Below are positions 1-7,536 of a stretch of DNA of 64,000 nucleotides, in pieces (within the stretch, counting starts at the first letter, position 1; each line of letters begins with the position of its first letter). Below the pieces are notes generated by a model. It had not been told where the DNA came from, made no database searches, and was given only the letters and a program-made list of their open reading frames with translations. This DNA is from CAWFXC01 sp963819735 (GTDB lineage: Bacteria > Actinomycetota > Acidimicrobiia > IMCC26256 > DASPTH01). Where the stretch lies: positions 248,001 to 312,000 of the forward strand of contig CAWFXC010000002.1 in the NCBI GenBank assembly GCA_963819735.1. Reading direction: 5' to 3'. The position numbers and the translations under genes are program-made.

Positions 1-1268
1 CTGCCGTACTTCGAGACCCCGCCGTAGTTGTCGAGCACGAGGTAGCCCAGGCCGTCGGGCATCACCGCGATCGAGCGGGCGGCATCGAAAGCGGGCCACG
101 ACGGGCTGCCCAACGCGGCGAGCGGGCCGGTGGCCGCGCTCCCCCACTTGGTGATGGTGCCGTGCAGGTCGACGATCACGTAGCCCTTGCCGTCGGGCGT
201 GATCGCGATCGACCGCGCGACGTCCTGGCCGGGCACGTACGGGAAGCCGACGCTGCCGAGGTTGGCCGGATCGGCGGCGGAACCGAACTTGTAGACGATG
301 CCGACCGCGGTGAGTGCGACGTAGCCCTGGCCATCGGGCATCACCGCGATGTCGCGGTACAGGTCGGATCCCGCGATCGGCGGCGAACCGAAGTAGGGCG
401 CGCCGTTGTACGCGCTGATCTGGCCATTGCCGTTGATCACGTAGGTTCCGCCCGACGGCGTCGTCGCGATGGCGCGCCCGGGTTGGCGCAACCCGACCGG
501 GCACGGGCCCGCGTCGGTGAGCGGACCGAAGAGCAGGCCGTCGGACGGGCACTGCCCGGGCAGACCGGCCGACGTCAACATCTGGTTGTAGACCTGCAGC
601 ACCGCGGTCGCGTAGTTCGGGGCGGTCGCCCAGTTGCCGTTCCCCATGTTGTTCCAGAGCGGCGCAGTGCCCTTGGCGAAGTAGTGGTCGAAGTTGTACG
701 CCGCAGTGGTGGGGTTGCTCCCCCACAGCTCGGGGATCGGTGGGTCGGGGATGTTCGACGTGCGCGACGACGCGTCGGCGTAGTTGCGCAGGAGCTGCAG
801 CTGACCGCGCACGCCGCTGAGCGCGCTCGAGAACTGGTAGCCGTTACCGCACGAGTCACACGCACCGATACCGGCGAAGTTGTTGTTCGTCGTCCGCACC
901 TGACCGTTGTCGGGGAAGTTGAACCACGCGGTTTCGACGATCGACTGCGCGAAGGCGATGTCACCGCGCACGTTGTACCGGTTCCCCTCGGTCACGAACA
1001 TGTTGGCGAGATCCGGCAGGGTCGCGCCGGCGGCTCGGTACGCCAGACCCGAATGCGACTGGTAGTACGCGACGAGCTGGTCGGCCGTCAGGCGCGATTG
1101 GCCCAGGATCGGGACCCCGGCTGATCCGGGAGATCCGTCGGATGCGGGTGCGGCGGGAGGCGGCGGTGGGGGCGGCGGAGCGGGCGCAGGCGCGGGCGGG
1201 AGACAGGCGGTGAGCGCGAAGAGCAGCACCAGGAGCAGGGCCGCGGCGGAGAAGGCACGCGTGCGCAT
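1..1268 (-). CDS. Glucosaminidase-like lipoprotein with C-terminal propeller-type repeats (3' end outside window)
   Basis: This is the N-terminal part of a secreted cell-wall protein; the gene runs off the left edge. The first 22 residues form a lipoprotein signal peptide ending in the lipobox LTAC, followed by a stretch rich in Pro and Ala. Residues about 60-180 resemble the glucosaminidase (peptidoglycan hydrolase) family, with IAFAQSIVETAWF holding the expected catalytic Glu and NNNFAGIGACD further on. After about residue 215 come at least four repeats of the pattern AVMPDGxGYxxLDxxGxVxKxG, a beta-propeller-like repeat common in secreted actinobacterial proteins. ATG at 1268 was chosen because it starts directly at the basic n-region; an in-frame ATG at 1280 is possible. 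Substrate cleavage is inferred from family resemblance only. The gene is divergent from hisH. Confidence 0.75.
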   Translation of the reverse strand, partial: MRTRAFSAAALLLVLLFALTACLPPAPAPAPPPPPPPPAAPASDGSPGSAGVPILGQSRLTADQLVAYYQSHSGLAYRAAGATLPDLANMFVTEGNRYNVRGDIAFAQSIVETAWFNFPDNGQVRTTNNNFAGIGACDSCGNGYQFSSALSGVRGQLQLLRNYADASSRTSNIPDPPIPELWGSNPTTAAYNFDHYFAKGTAPLWNNMGNGNWATAPNYATAVLQVYNQMLTSAGLPGQCPSDGLLFGPLTDAGPCPVGLRQPGRAIATTPSGGTYVINGNGQISAYNGAPYFGSPPIAGSDLYRDIAVMPDGQGYVALTAVGIVYKFGSAADPANLGSVGFPYVPGQDVARSIAITPDGKGYVIVDLHGTITKWGSAATGPLAALGSPSWPAFDAARSIAVMPDGLGYLVLDNYGGVSKYG

Positions 1269-1420
1269 ATCACGAGTCATCGGAGAGCAGGCGGCCCGCA
1301 TTGAGGAGCTTCATGCTACGAGGCACCATTCCGACCGGCGCGAATGCCCCGATTTGACCCCCGAACCCCACCAGAACCCACAGTGGCGATTTCGACGCTT
1401 TCGCTACTGTCGGCCGCGGC

Positions 1421-2032
1421 ATGATCGACGTCATCGACTACCGCGCCGGCAACGCGCCGAGCGTGATGTTCGCCCTCGAGCACCTCGGGCTCCCGGCGCG
1501 GCTCGTGAGCACGCCCGCCGAGGTGGCGTCGTCGTCGCGCGTGATCCTGCCCGGCGTCGGCGCGGCGCGGGCAACGCTCGACTCGCTGGCCGAGCAGGAC
1601 CTCGTCGGCGCACTCACCGAACGGGTGCAGGGCGCGGGCGTGCCGTTCCTGGGGATCTGCATCGGCCTCCAGGTGCTGTTCGACCACAGCGAAGAGGGCG
1701 ACACCGCCGGGCTGGGTTGGGTGCCGGGCTCGGTGCGGCGCTTCCCCGACACCGGCCGGGTCCCGCAGATCGGCTGGAACGCGGTGCGGTTCACCCGGCC
1801 GCACCCCGTAACCGACGCGCTCCCGGCCGACGGCCACTTCTACTTCGTGAACTCCTACTACTGCGCGCCCCGCGACCCCGACGACGCCCTCGGCCTCACC
1901 GAGTACGGCATCGAGTTCTGTTCCGTGGTCGCGCGCGGCAACGTGCTGGCCACCCAGTTCCACGCGGAGAAGAGCGGCGACCTCGGCCTCTCGCTGCTGC
2001 GCGCGTTCGCGGCGTGGGAACCGTCGTGCTGA
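1421..2032 (+). CDS. hisH: Imidazole glycerol phosphate synthase glutaminase subunit HisH (or HisH-like)
   Basis: This is a class I glutamine amidotransferase of 203 residues, the usual HisH length. It hydrolyses glutamine and passes ammonia to its HisF partner. The nucleophile Cys lies in GICIGLQVLF (about residue 80), and the His and Glu of the triad lie in QFHAEKSG near residue 185. The opening MIDVIDYRAGNAPSV matches the family start. A TACTGT hexamer (1405-1410) lies 10 nt before the ATG, so the transcript is probably leaderless or nearly so. The stop overlaps the GTG start of hisF by 7 nt, so the two are translationally coupled. No other histidine gene is nearby. Because the HisF partner has an altered active site, the pair may serve a pathway other than histidine synthesis. 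Confidence 0.85.
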   Translation: MIDVIDYRAGNAPSVMFALEHLGLPARLVSTPAEVASSSRVILPGVGAARATLDSLAEQDLVGALTERVQGAGVPFLGICIGLQVLFDHSEEGDTAGLGWVPGSVRRFPDTGRVPQIGWNAVRFTRPHPVTDALPADGHFYFVNSYYCAPRDPDDALGLTEYGIEFCSVVARGNVLATQFHAEKSGDLGLSLLRAFAAWEPSC

Positions 2033-2817
2033 CCAAGCGGCTCATCGCGTGCTTCGACGTCGTCGCGGGACGGGTCACCAAGGCGCAGCAGTTCCAGGAC
2101 AACATCGACGTCGCGCCGGCCGAAGACCTGGCCGCGCAGCTCTACGCCGATCAGATCGACGAGATCGTGTTCTACGACATCAAGGCGAGCGCGGAGAAAC
2201 GCAAGATCGATCTCGACACCGTGCGGCGTGTCGCTCACCACGTGTTCGTGCCGTTCACCGTCGGCGGTGGCATCCGCTCGGTCGACGACATGTTCGAGGT
2301 GCTGAAGGCGGGCGCGGAGAAGATCAGCGTCGACTCGATGGCGGTGCGCAACCCCGAGATCATCCGCGAGGGTGCAGAAGCGTTCGGCCGTCAGTGCGTG
2401 GTGTTGAGCACGCAGGTGAAGCACGTGGGCATCCGACCCGGGTTCCCGAGTGGCTACGAGGTGTTCATCGACGGCGCCCGCCTCGCCACCGGGCTCGACG
2501 CGCTCGACTGGGTGCGCCGGGGTGTCGACCTCGGCGCGGGCGAGATCGTCGTGAACAGCATCGACCGTGACGGCACCGCGTCGGGGTACGACCTCGACAT
2601 CACCCGCGCGGTGGCCGACGCGGTGAACGTCCCTGTGATCGCGTCGGGCGGCGCGGGCACCGTCGACCACATCGCCGACGGCCTCACCGCGGGCGGCGCG
2701 TCAGCCGCCATCATCAGTTCGATCCTCTACTCGCCCCGCCTCGACCGCAACGTGGGCGTGCGCGAGCTCAAAACGGGCCTCGCCCAACGCAACGTGCTCA
2801 TGCGCCCCTACCGATAA
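2026..2817 (+). CDS. hisF: HisF-like cyclase subunit with altered active site
   Basis: This is a TIM-barrel protein of 263 residues related to HisF, which forms imidazole glycerol phosphate from PRFAR and ammonia. The start is GTG at 2026, inside the end of hisH. Conserved features are Asp11 in IACFDV, Lys in GRVTK, the phosphate loops GGGIRS and ASGGAG, and NSIDRDGT. Two active-site positions differ from canonical HisF by eye alignment. The catalytic Asp130 (usually in VVAIDAKR) is replaced by Gln in VVLSTQVKH, and the Asn of SINTA is Asp in SVDSM. The segment after GRVTK (AQQFQDNIDV) also departs from the usual pattern. It is a HisF family member by fold, but normal cyclase activity is doubtful. 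It might be an ammonia-channelling partner for another enzyme, like the WbuY/WbuZ type pairs. Confidence 0.75.
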   Translation: MLTKRLIACFDVVAGRVTKAQQFQDNIDVAPAEDLAAQLYADQIDEIVFYDIKASAEKRKIDLDTVRRVAHHVFVPFTVGGGIRSVDDMFEVLKAGAEKISVDSMAVRNPEIIREGAEAFGRQCVVLSTQVKHVGIRPGFPSGYEVFIDGARLATGLDALDWVRRGVDLGAGEIVVNSIDRDGTASGYDLDITRAVADAVNVPVIASGGAGTVDHIADGLTAGGASAAIISSILYSPRLDRNVGVRELKTGLAQRNVLMRPYR

Positions 2818-2838
2818 AGACTTTGCGTCAAGCTCTTT
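2816..2838. terminator. Probable bidirectional terminator hairpin between hisF and rsfS
   Basis: An imperfect inverted repeat with arms AAAGACTTTG and CAAGCTCTTT and a 3-nt loop spans the last codons of the convergent hisF and rsfS genes. Eight of ten arm positions pair. A-rich and T-rich ends flank the arms on either strand, which suits a two-way terminator. This is inferred from the layout alone. Confidence 0.4.
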
Positions 2839-3190
2839 CGGCCAGGGGTTCGAGGAGCTCCCACTCGACGGTGGGCGCGTCGGCCCAGAGCCGGTCGAGG
2901 TCGTAGTAGACGCGCGTCTCGGCCAGGAACACGTGCACGAGCATGTCGCCGTAGTCCATGAGCACCCACGACGCGTCGCCGAGCCCCTCGACGCCACGCG
3001 GGCTCTCGTCGTCGGAGATCTTGAGCGCGAGCTCCACCTCTTCGACGATCGTGCGCACCAACCGAGTGTTCGACGCGCTGATCACCACGAACGCGTCGGT
3101 GATCGAGATGATGTCGCCGACGTCGAGGACGACGATCTCCTCGCCCTTCTTCTCGGCCGCCGCGTGCGCGGCCACCGCTGCTCTCCGCAT
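2828..3190 (-). CDS. rsfS: Ribosomal silencing factor RsfS (Iojap family)
   Basis: RsfS binds ribosomal protein uL14 on the 50S subunit and blocks subunit joining when nutrients are short. The protein carries the Iojap signature EEIVVLDVGDIISITDAFVVISASN and, near the C-terminus, WVLMDYGDMLVHVF. Starting from ATG at 3190 gives 120 residues, close to the family size. A TTG at 3229 would add 13 residues, but no ribosome binding site supports it. It lies downstream of nadD, the usual nadD-rsfS order, and is convergent with hisF. Confidence 0.9.
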   Translation of the reverse strand: MRRAAVAAHAAAEKKGEEIVVLDVGDIISITDAFVVISASNTRLVRTIVEEVELALKISDDESPRGVEGLGDASWVLMDYGDMLVHVFLAETRVYYDLDRLWADAPTVEWELLEPLAERA

Positions 3191-3251
3191 CGCGTCAGGG
3201 ATCGGGCCCCCCGCAGGGTTGGAGGTCAAGCGGCGGACACCAGAGACGTCA

Positions 3252-3872
3252 TCAGGAAGGAGTGTAGAGGGCGTGCGACCGGATGGCGCGCACGACGGCG
3301 GTGGGGACCAGGCCGTCGACCGGGCGGCCCTCGCCCAGCCGCTGCCGCAACTCGGTCGACGCGATGTCGAGCCGGGGAATCGCCACCCGCTCGACCTGCC
3401 AGTCCGGCCCCGGTGGTTCGGCGTGCGTGTCGCCCGCCCGTTCGACCACGACCACGGTGGCCAGGTGGCGGGTCTCGTCGAGCCGGCGCCACGTGCCCAT
3501 GTTGGCCACCGCGTCTGCCCCGAGCACCAGGAAGAGCTCGCGGTGGGGCCCGGCCAGGGCTTCGAGCGTGTCGGCGGTGACCGACGGGCCGTCGCGCTCG
3601 ATCTCGATCGCCGACGCCTCGACGCCCTCGACGCCCTCGACCGCGGCTTCCACGAGCATCAGGCGCTGGTGGGCCGAAGCCACGACGCGGCCCCGCTTCT
3701 GCCACGGATCACCGGCGACGACGAGGAGCACCCGGTCGAGGCCGAGCACCGCCCGGGTCTCGGTGGCCACGACCAGGTGCCCGATGTGGATCGGGTCGAA
3801 GGTGCCGCCGAACACCCCCAGCTTCTCCTTGCGGGAGGAACTGGGAGCAGGAATGTCGTCACTCCCGGCCAC
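3252..3872 (-). CDS. nadD: Nicotinate-nucleotide adenylyltransferase
   Basis: NadD transfers AMP from ATP to nicotinate mononucleotide, the penultimate step of NAD synthesis. The nucleotidyltransferase motif GGTFDPIHIGHL is near the N-terminus, and the ISSTxIR-type motif appears as IASTELRQR near residue 180. GTG at 3872 is preferred because a TAGACT -10-like hexamer (3880-3885) sits 7 nt upstream, which suggests a leaderless transcript. GTG at 3905 would add 11 residues of poor conservation. The gene is followed by rsfS. In related genomes nadD follows proA directly; here coxE, the photolyase and the ACT gene intervene. Confidence 0.92.
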   Translation of the reverse strand: MAGSDDIPAPSSSRKEKLGVFGGTFDPIHIGHLVVATETRAVLGLDRVLLVVAGDPWQKRGRVVASAHQRLMLVEAAVEGVEGVEASAIEIERDGPSVTADTLEALAGPHRELFLVLGADAVANMGTWRRLDETRHLATVVVVERAGDTHAEPPGPDWQVERVAIPRLDIASTELRQRLGEGRPVDGLVPTAVVRAIRSHALYTPS

Positions 3873-3948
3873 GGCGGGGAGTCTACGGGCGTGCCGTGTC
3901 TTCACCTCGGCGAAACATTCCTGTCATCGTTCCCCGTACCATCGACAC

Positions 3949-4614
3949 GTGAGCGGGACGAGCAATCGAGAAGGGTCGCCCACGCACGTCCTCGTGCGGG
4001 TCTGGCTGCCCGACCGTCCCGGCGCCCTCGGTCTCGTGGCGTCGCGCATCGGTGCGCTCGACGGCGACATCGCCGGCATCGACGTGCTCGAACGCGGCGA
4101 CGGCGTCGCGGTCGACGAGTTCGCGGTGGTGCTCCGGCGATCGGTGGCGCTCGACCTGCTCGTGCGGGAGATCGAAGAGGTCGACGGCGCGAGCGTCGAG
4201 GAGGTGCGGACCGTCGACCACTTCCCCGACCCGCGTCTCGACGCGCTCGAGTCGGCCGCCAATCTGTGCTCCGCGAGCAGCGTCGCCGGTCTGCACCACA
4301 TCCTCGTCGAACAGATCCGCCACGAGTTCGCCGGCAACTGGAGTGCGCTGCTCATCGACTCCGAGGTGGTGGCGGCCGCGGGCGACGCCGTCCCGGCCGC
4401 GTCGGTGCTCGTCGCGTTGGTCGCGGGGATCTCGGCGTCGCCGCGCGTCGCCGACGGCACGACCGGCCCCGACGATCTCGCGGTGGCGTCGATGGTCGAG
4501 CACGAGGCCGCCATGCTCGTCGGACGCGACGGCCGGGCGTTCCGCCGTCGGGAGCGGGCGCAGTTGGTGGCGCTGGCCCGGATCGCCGACCGCACCTGGG
4601 TGCTGCTCGAATAA
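3949..4614 (+). CDS. ACT-domain protein of unknown function
   Basis: This 221-residue protein starts with an ACT domain (residues about 8-80: VLVRVWLPDRPGALGLVASRIGAL, then an FAVVL strand), a fold that usually binds amino acids to regulate enzymes. The C-terminal 130 residues resemble a GAF-like or sensor domain only vaguely, and no catalytic motif is visible. GTG at 3949 starts the ACT domain, and TACCAT lies 6 nt before it, consistent with a leaderless message. The gene is divergent from nadD and is followed after 9 nt by the photolyase gene, so the two are probably cotranscribed. The role is unknown; a small-molecule-sensing regulator is an inference. Confidence 0.7.
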   Translation: MSGTSNREGSPTHVLVRVWLPDRPGALGLVASRIGALDGDIAGIDVLERGDGVAVDEFAVVLRRSVALDLLVREIEEVDGASVEEVRTVDHFPDPRLDALESAANLCSASSVAGLHHILVEQIRHEFAGNWSALLIDSEVVAAAGDAVPAASVLVALVAGISASPRVADGTTGPDDLAVASMVEHEAAMLVGRDGRAFRRRERAQLVALARIADRTWVLLE

Positions 4615-4623
4615 CGTCGGCCG

Positions 4624-5985
4624 GTGCCGACCGCGGGGATCGTCGTGTTCACACGCGATCTGCGGGTGCACGATCACGTCCCGTTGGCGCGTGCGGTGGC
4701 CGAGCACGATCTCGTCGTCCCGCTCTTCGTGTTCGACGACGCGATCCTCGGCAGTGCCTTCAACTGTCCGAACCGCACCGGCTTCCTGCTGGAGTCGCTG
4801 ACCGATCTCGACGACCTGCTCGCGGCGTCGGGCGCGCGGCTCGCGCGGCGGCGCGGGCCGTGGGTCGAGACGGTGATGCAGGTCGCGCGCGCACACGACG
4901 CCGACGCGATCCATCTCAGCCGCGACGTGAGCGGATACGCCCGTGGGCGTATGCGCGCGCTCGGCGCCGCGTGCCGAACCGCGGGTGTGCGGCTGGAGCT
5001 CGGCCCCGGACCGACGGTGATCGAGGCCGGTGCGATCACGCCCGGTGGCGGCGATCACTACCAGGTGTTCACGCCGTACTACCGGCGCTGGTCGGAAGCC
5101 GAGCCGCGCGCGGTTGCACCGACCCCGGGCCGCATCGCAATTCCGGACGGTCTCGATCTCGGACCGCGGCCGGAATTGGCCGAGCTCGTCGACGGCGCCC
5201 GCGCACCCGACGTGATGCGCGGCGGCGCGTCCGAGGCGCAGCGTCGGCTCGACGCCTGGCTCGACGGCACGCCGACATCGGGTCTCGACGGCTACGACGC
5301 CCGCCACGACGACCTGGCCGGCGATGCGACGTCACGCCTCTCGCCGTACCTGCACTTCGGGTGCGTGTCGGCGCTCGAAGTCGCACAGGCCGTCGCCGGT
5401 CACGCGGGAGCTGAGCCGTTCCTCCGCCAGCTCTGCTGGCGCGACTTCTTCCACCAGATCCTCGCTGCCCGTCCCGACGCCGCGTGGTCCGACTACCGCC
5501 CCGGCCGCCCGCGACGGGACGCCGACCCGGACCTGCTCGCCGCGTGGGAGGAAGGGCGGACCGGTTATCCCGTCGTCGACGCGGGAATGCGCCAACTCGC
5601 TCGGGAAGGCTTCGTGCACAACCGCGCCCGCATGATCGTGGCGTCGTTCCTCACCAAGGACCTCGGGATCGACTGGCCGACCGGGGCCCGGCACTTCCTC
5701 GACCACCTCGTCGACGGCGACCTCGCCAACAACAACCTCAACTGGCAGTGGGTGGCCGGCACCGGAACCGACACCAACCCGCACCGGATCTTCAACCCGA
5801 CGGTGCAGGGCCAGCGCTTCGATCCCGACGGTGCTTACGTCCGGCGCTACGTGCCCGAGCTCGCCGCCCTGCGGGGTCGCGCCACCCACGAACCCGACGC
5901 CACCGTGCGCCGGGCCTACGGCTATCCCGAGCCGATCGTCGACCACCACGAGGCCATCGCCGCGTACAAGTCCCGCCGCCCCTGA
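4624..5985 (+). CDS. phrB: Deoxyribodipyrimidine photo-lyase (class I cryptochrome/photolyase)
   Basis: This 453-residue flavoprotein is predicted to split UV-induced cyclobutane pyrimidine dimers with blue light. The N-terminal antenna domain begins IVVFTRDLRVHDH. The FAD-binding domain has TSRLSPYLHFG (about residue 235), LCWRDFF, NRARMIVASFLTKDL and DGDLANNNLNWQWVAGTG, the signature region of class I photolyases. The length is typical. The start is GTG at 4624. It follows the ACT gene closely and is convergent with coxE, with a perfect inverted repeat between them. A cryptochrome-like sensory role cannot be excluded, but the repair motifs look complete. Confidence 0.92.
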   Translation: MPTAGIVVFTRDLRVHDHVPLARAVAEHDLVVPLFVFDDAILGSAFNCPNRTGFLLESLTDLDDLLAASGARLARRRGPWVETVMQVARAHDADAIHLSRDVSGYARGRMRALGAACRTAGVRLELGPGPTVIEAGAITPGGGDHYQVFTPYYRRWSEAEPRAVAPTPGRIAIPDGLDLGPRPELAELVDGARAPDVMRGGASEAQRRLDAWLDGTPTSGLDGYDARHDDLAGDATSRLSPYLHFGCVSALEVAQAVAGHAGAEPFLRQLCWRDFFHQILAARPDAAWSDYRPGRPRRDADPDLLAAWEEGRTGYPVVDAGMRQLAREGFVHNRARMIVASFLTKDLGIDWPTGARHFLDHLVDGDLANNNLNWQWVAGTGTDTNPHRIFNPTVQGQRFDPDGAYVRRYVPELAALRGRATHEPDATVRRAYGYPEPIVDHHEAIAAYKSRRP

Positions 5986-5986
5986 C

Positions 5987-6041
5987 CCCGAACTTGCGTC
6001 GCTCGTGTGGCATATATCAACGCCAAGGACGCAAGTTCGGG
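5987..6041. repeat. Perfect 14-bp inverted repeat between convergent phrB and coxE
   Basis: The arms CCCGAACTTGCGTC (5987-6000) and GACGCAAGTTCGGG (6028-6041) are perfectly complementary and flank a 27-nt AT-richer loop that has its own short TGGC/GCCA stem. It fills the gap between two convergent genes, so it may terminate both. There is no T tract, and the arm length would also suit a small mobile repeat. Confidence 0.6.
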
Positions 6042-6060
6042 TTCGGGAAGGTCGAAGACT

Positions 6061-7536
6061 TCAGCCTTCGGCGATGGTGGCGACGAACTGCTGGAGCTGG
6101 CGCAGGTTGCGGCACTCGAAGACGCCGTCGCAGTAGCGGCCGTACTCCGACACGATCGAGTCGCCGGTGTCCCAGTAGCCGCGGGGCTCGGGGTCGAGCC
6201 AGTAGACGTGGCGACCGCGCTTGCGCATCTCGTCGACGACCCACGCCTCGGACGCGTGGTAGTTGTTGCGGGCGTCGCCGAGCAGGATGATCGACGTCTT
6301 GGGCGTGATCTCCGAGTAGTGGCGCTGGTGCCAGACCTCGAACGTGTGGCCGTAGTCGGAGTGGCCGTCGACCCACACGACGTCAGCCTCGGTGTTGACC
6401 CGCTGCACCGCGTCGGTGACGTCGTCGGATTCCTGGAAGTAGCGCGTGACCTCGTCGATGCCGTCGATGAACACCCACGACCGGACCTTCGAGAACTGGC
6501 TCGCCATCGCGTACACGAACTGCAGCGTGAACCGGGCGAAGCTGGCGACCGAACCCGAGATGTCGGCGATCACCATGATCTCCGGCTTCGACGGGTGCGG
6601 GTGGCGGAACTTCGGCTCCGCGGGCACGCCGCCGTAGGAGAGCGACTCGCGGATGGTCTTGCGGAAGTCGAGGTGCCCGCGATGGCGACGGCGGCGCCGT
6701 TGGGCCAGCCGCGCCGCCATGGCGCGCGTGAGCGGGTACACCGCGCGCTGCAACGCCAGCATCTCCTCGCGCGACGCGTGCATGAACTCGATGTCTTCGG
6801 GCAGCGGCTTGCGCAGGGTGCGCGCCATCGCCTCGACGCCGCGGTCGGCGACCAACCGGCGCCGGATCTCGGCTTCCACCAACTCGCGCAGCTCGCGCAG
6901 GCGGGACTGGAATTCCTCGTGGGCCAGGCGGTCGGCGAGCTCGCCGTCGTCGATCTCCCCGCGCTCGCGCGCCTGCTCCATCAGCCGGCTCTGAAGGTCG
7001 TCGAGATCGAGCTGGCGCAGGGTGCGGTAGAGGTAATAGGTGCCGCCGACCGGTCGTCCCGGCTCCATCCCGGCGAACTGTTGGACCGCGGCGGCGGCCA
7101 GGCGGCGCAGCTCGTCGCGGTCCATGTTGGCGAGCGCCTGCAGCAGCATCGCCGCCAGCTCCTCGCGCGACATCGGCGTGCCCCCGCCGCCCGCCGAGGC
7201 CTCGCCCTCCGAGAGCGCGCCTTCGCTCATGTCGAATGCAGAGTCGGCGTCGCCGTCGACGCCGTGACTGAACAACGAGAAGTAGACGTCGAACACGGTG
7301 TCGAAGGCGCGCTGGTGCCGCTCGTGCTTCACCATCGTGGTGCTGAGCAACGCCTTGAACATCTCGCGGTCGTCGATGGCGACGTACTCGAGCGCGCGCA
7401 TCGCGTCGAGGTTCTCGGTCATCGACACGGGGAGGCCGGCGGTGCGCAGCTCGTGGACGAAGCCCTGGAGGACGTCGAGCAGCGACAGCGACGCGCCCGA
7501 TGCGCCGGACGCCGCGGGAACGACGGGAGCAGTCAG
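6061..7536 (-). CDS. CoxE-like VWA-domain protein (MoxR partner), probable CTG start
   Basis: This is a CoxE-family von Willebrand A protein, the usual partner of a MoxR AAA+ ATPase in maturation or remodelling of large enzymes such as molybdenum CO dehydrogenase. The C-terminal VWA domain has the metal-binding motif DISGSVASF, then HSDYGHT and LLGDARNNY. A basic tract (RLAQRRRRRHR) precedes it. The conserved N-terminal segment LLDVLQGFVHELRTAGLPVS lies upstream of the first GTG (7428). In that extended frame no ATG, GTG or TTG exists, but a CTG at 7536 overlaps the moxR stop as CTGA and has GGGAG 6 nt before it. That start gives 491 residues; starting at GTG 7428 gives 455 and cuts conserved sequence. 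Confidence 0.8.
   Translation of the reverse strand: MTAPVVPAASGASGASLSLLDVLQGFVHELRTAGLPVSMTENLDAMRALEYVAIDDREMFKALLSTTMVKHERHQRAFDTVFDVYFSLFSHGVDGDADSAFDMSEGALSEGEASAGGGGTPMSREELAAMLLQALANMDRDELRRLAAAAVQQFAGMEPGRPVGGTYYLYRTLRQLDLDDLQSRLMEQARERGEIDDGELADRLAHEEFQSRLRELRELVEAEIRRRLVADRGVEAMARTLRKPLPEDIEFMHASREEMLALQRAVYPLTRAMAARLAQRRRRRHRGHLDFRKTIRESLSYGGVPAEPKFRHPHPSKPEIMVIADISGSVASFARFTLQFVYAMASQFSKVRSWVFIDGIDEVTRYFQESDDVTDAVQRVNTEADVVWVDGHSDYGHTFEVWHQRHYSEITPKTSIILLGDARNNYHASEAWVVDEMRKRGRHVYWLDPEPRGYWDTGDSIVSEYGRYCDGVFECRNLRQLQQFVATIAEG

Noticed and set aside
1210..2817. 535-codon frame beginning far upstream of hisF
   Set aside because: Only the part from GTG 2026 is conserved; the upstream part is an Arg-rich shadow of hisH.
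2958..5414. Long plus-strand frame across rsfS, nadD, the ACT gene and the photolyase gene
   Set aside because: It passes through four recognised genes in the wrong frame or strand and matches no family.
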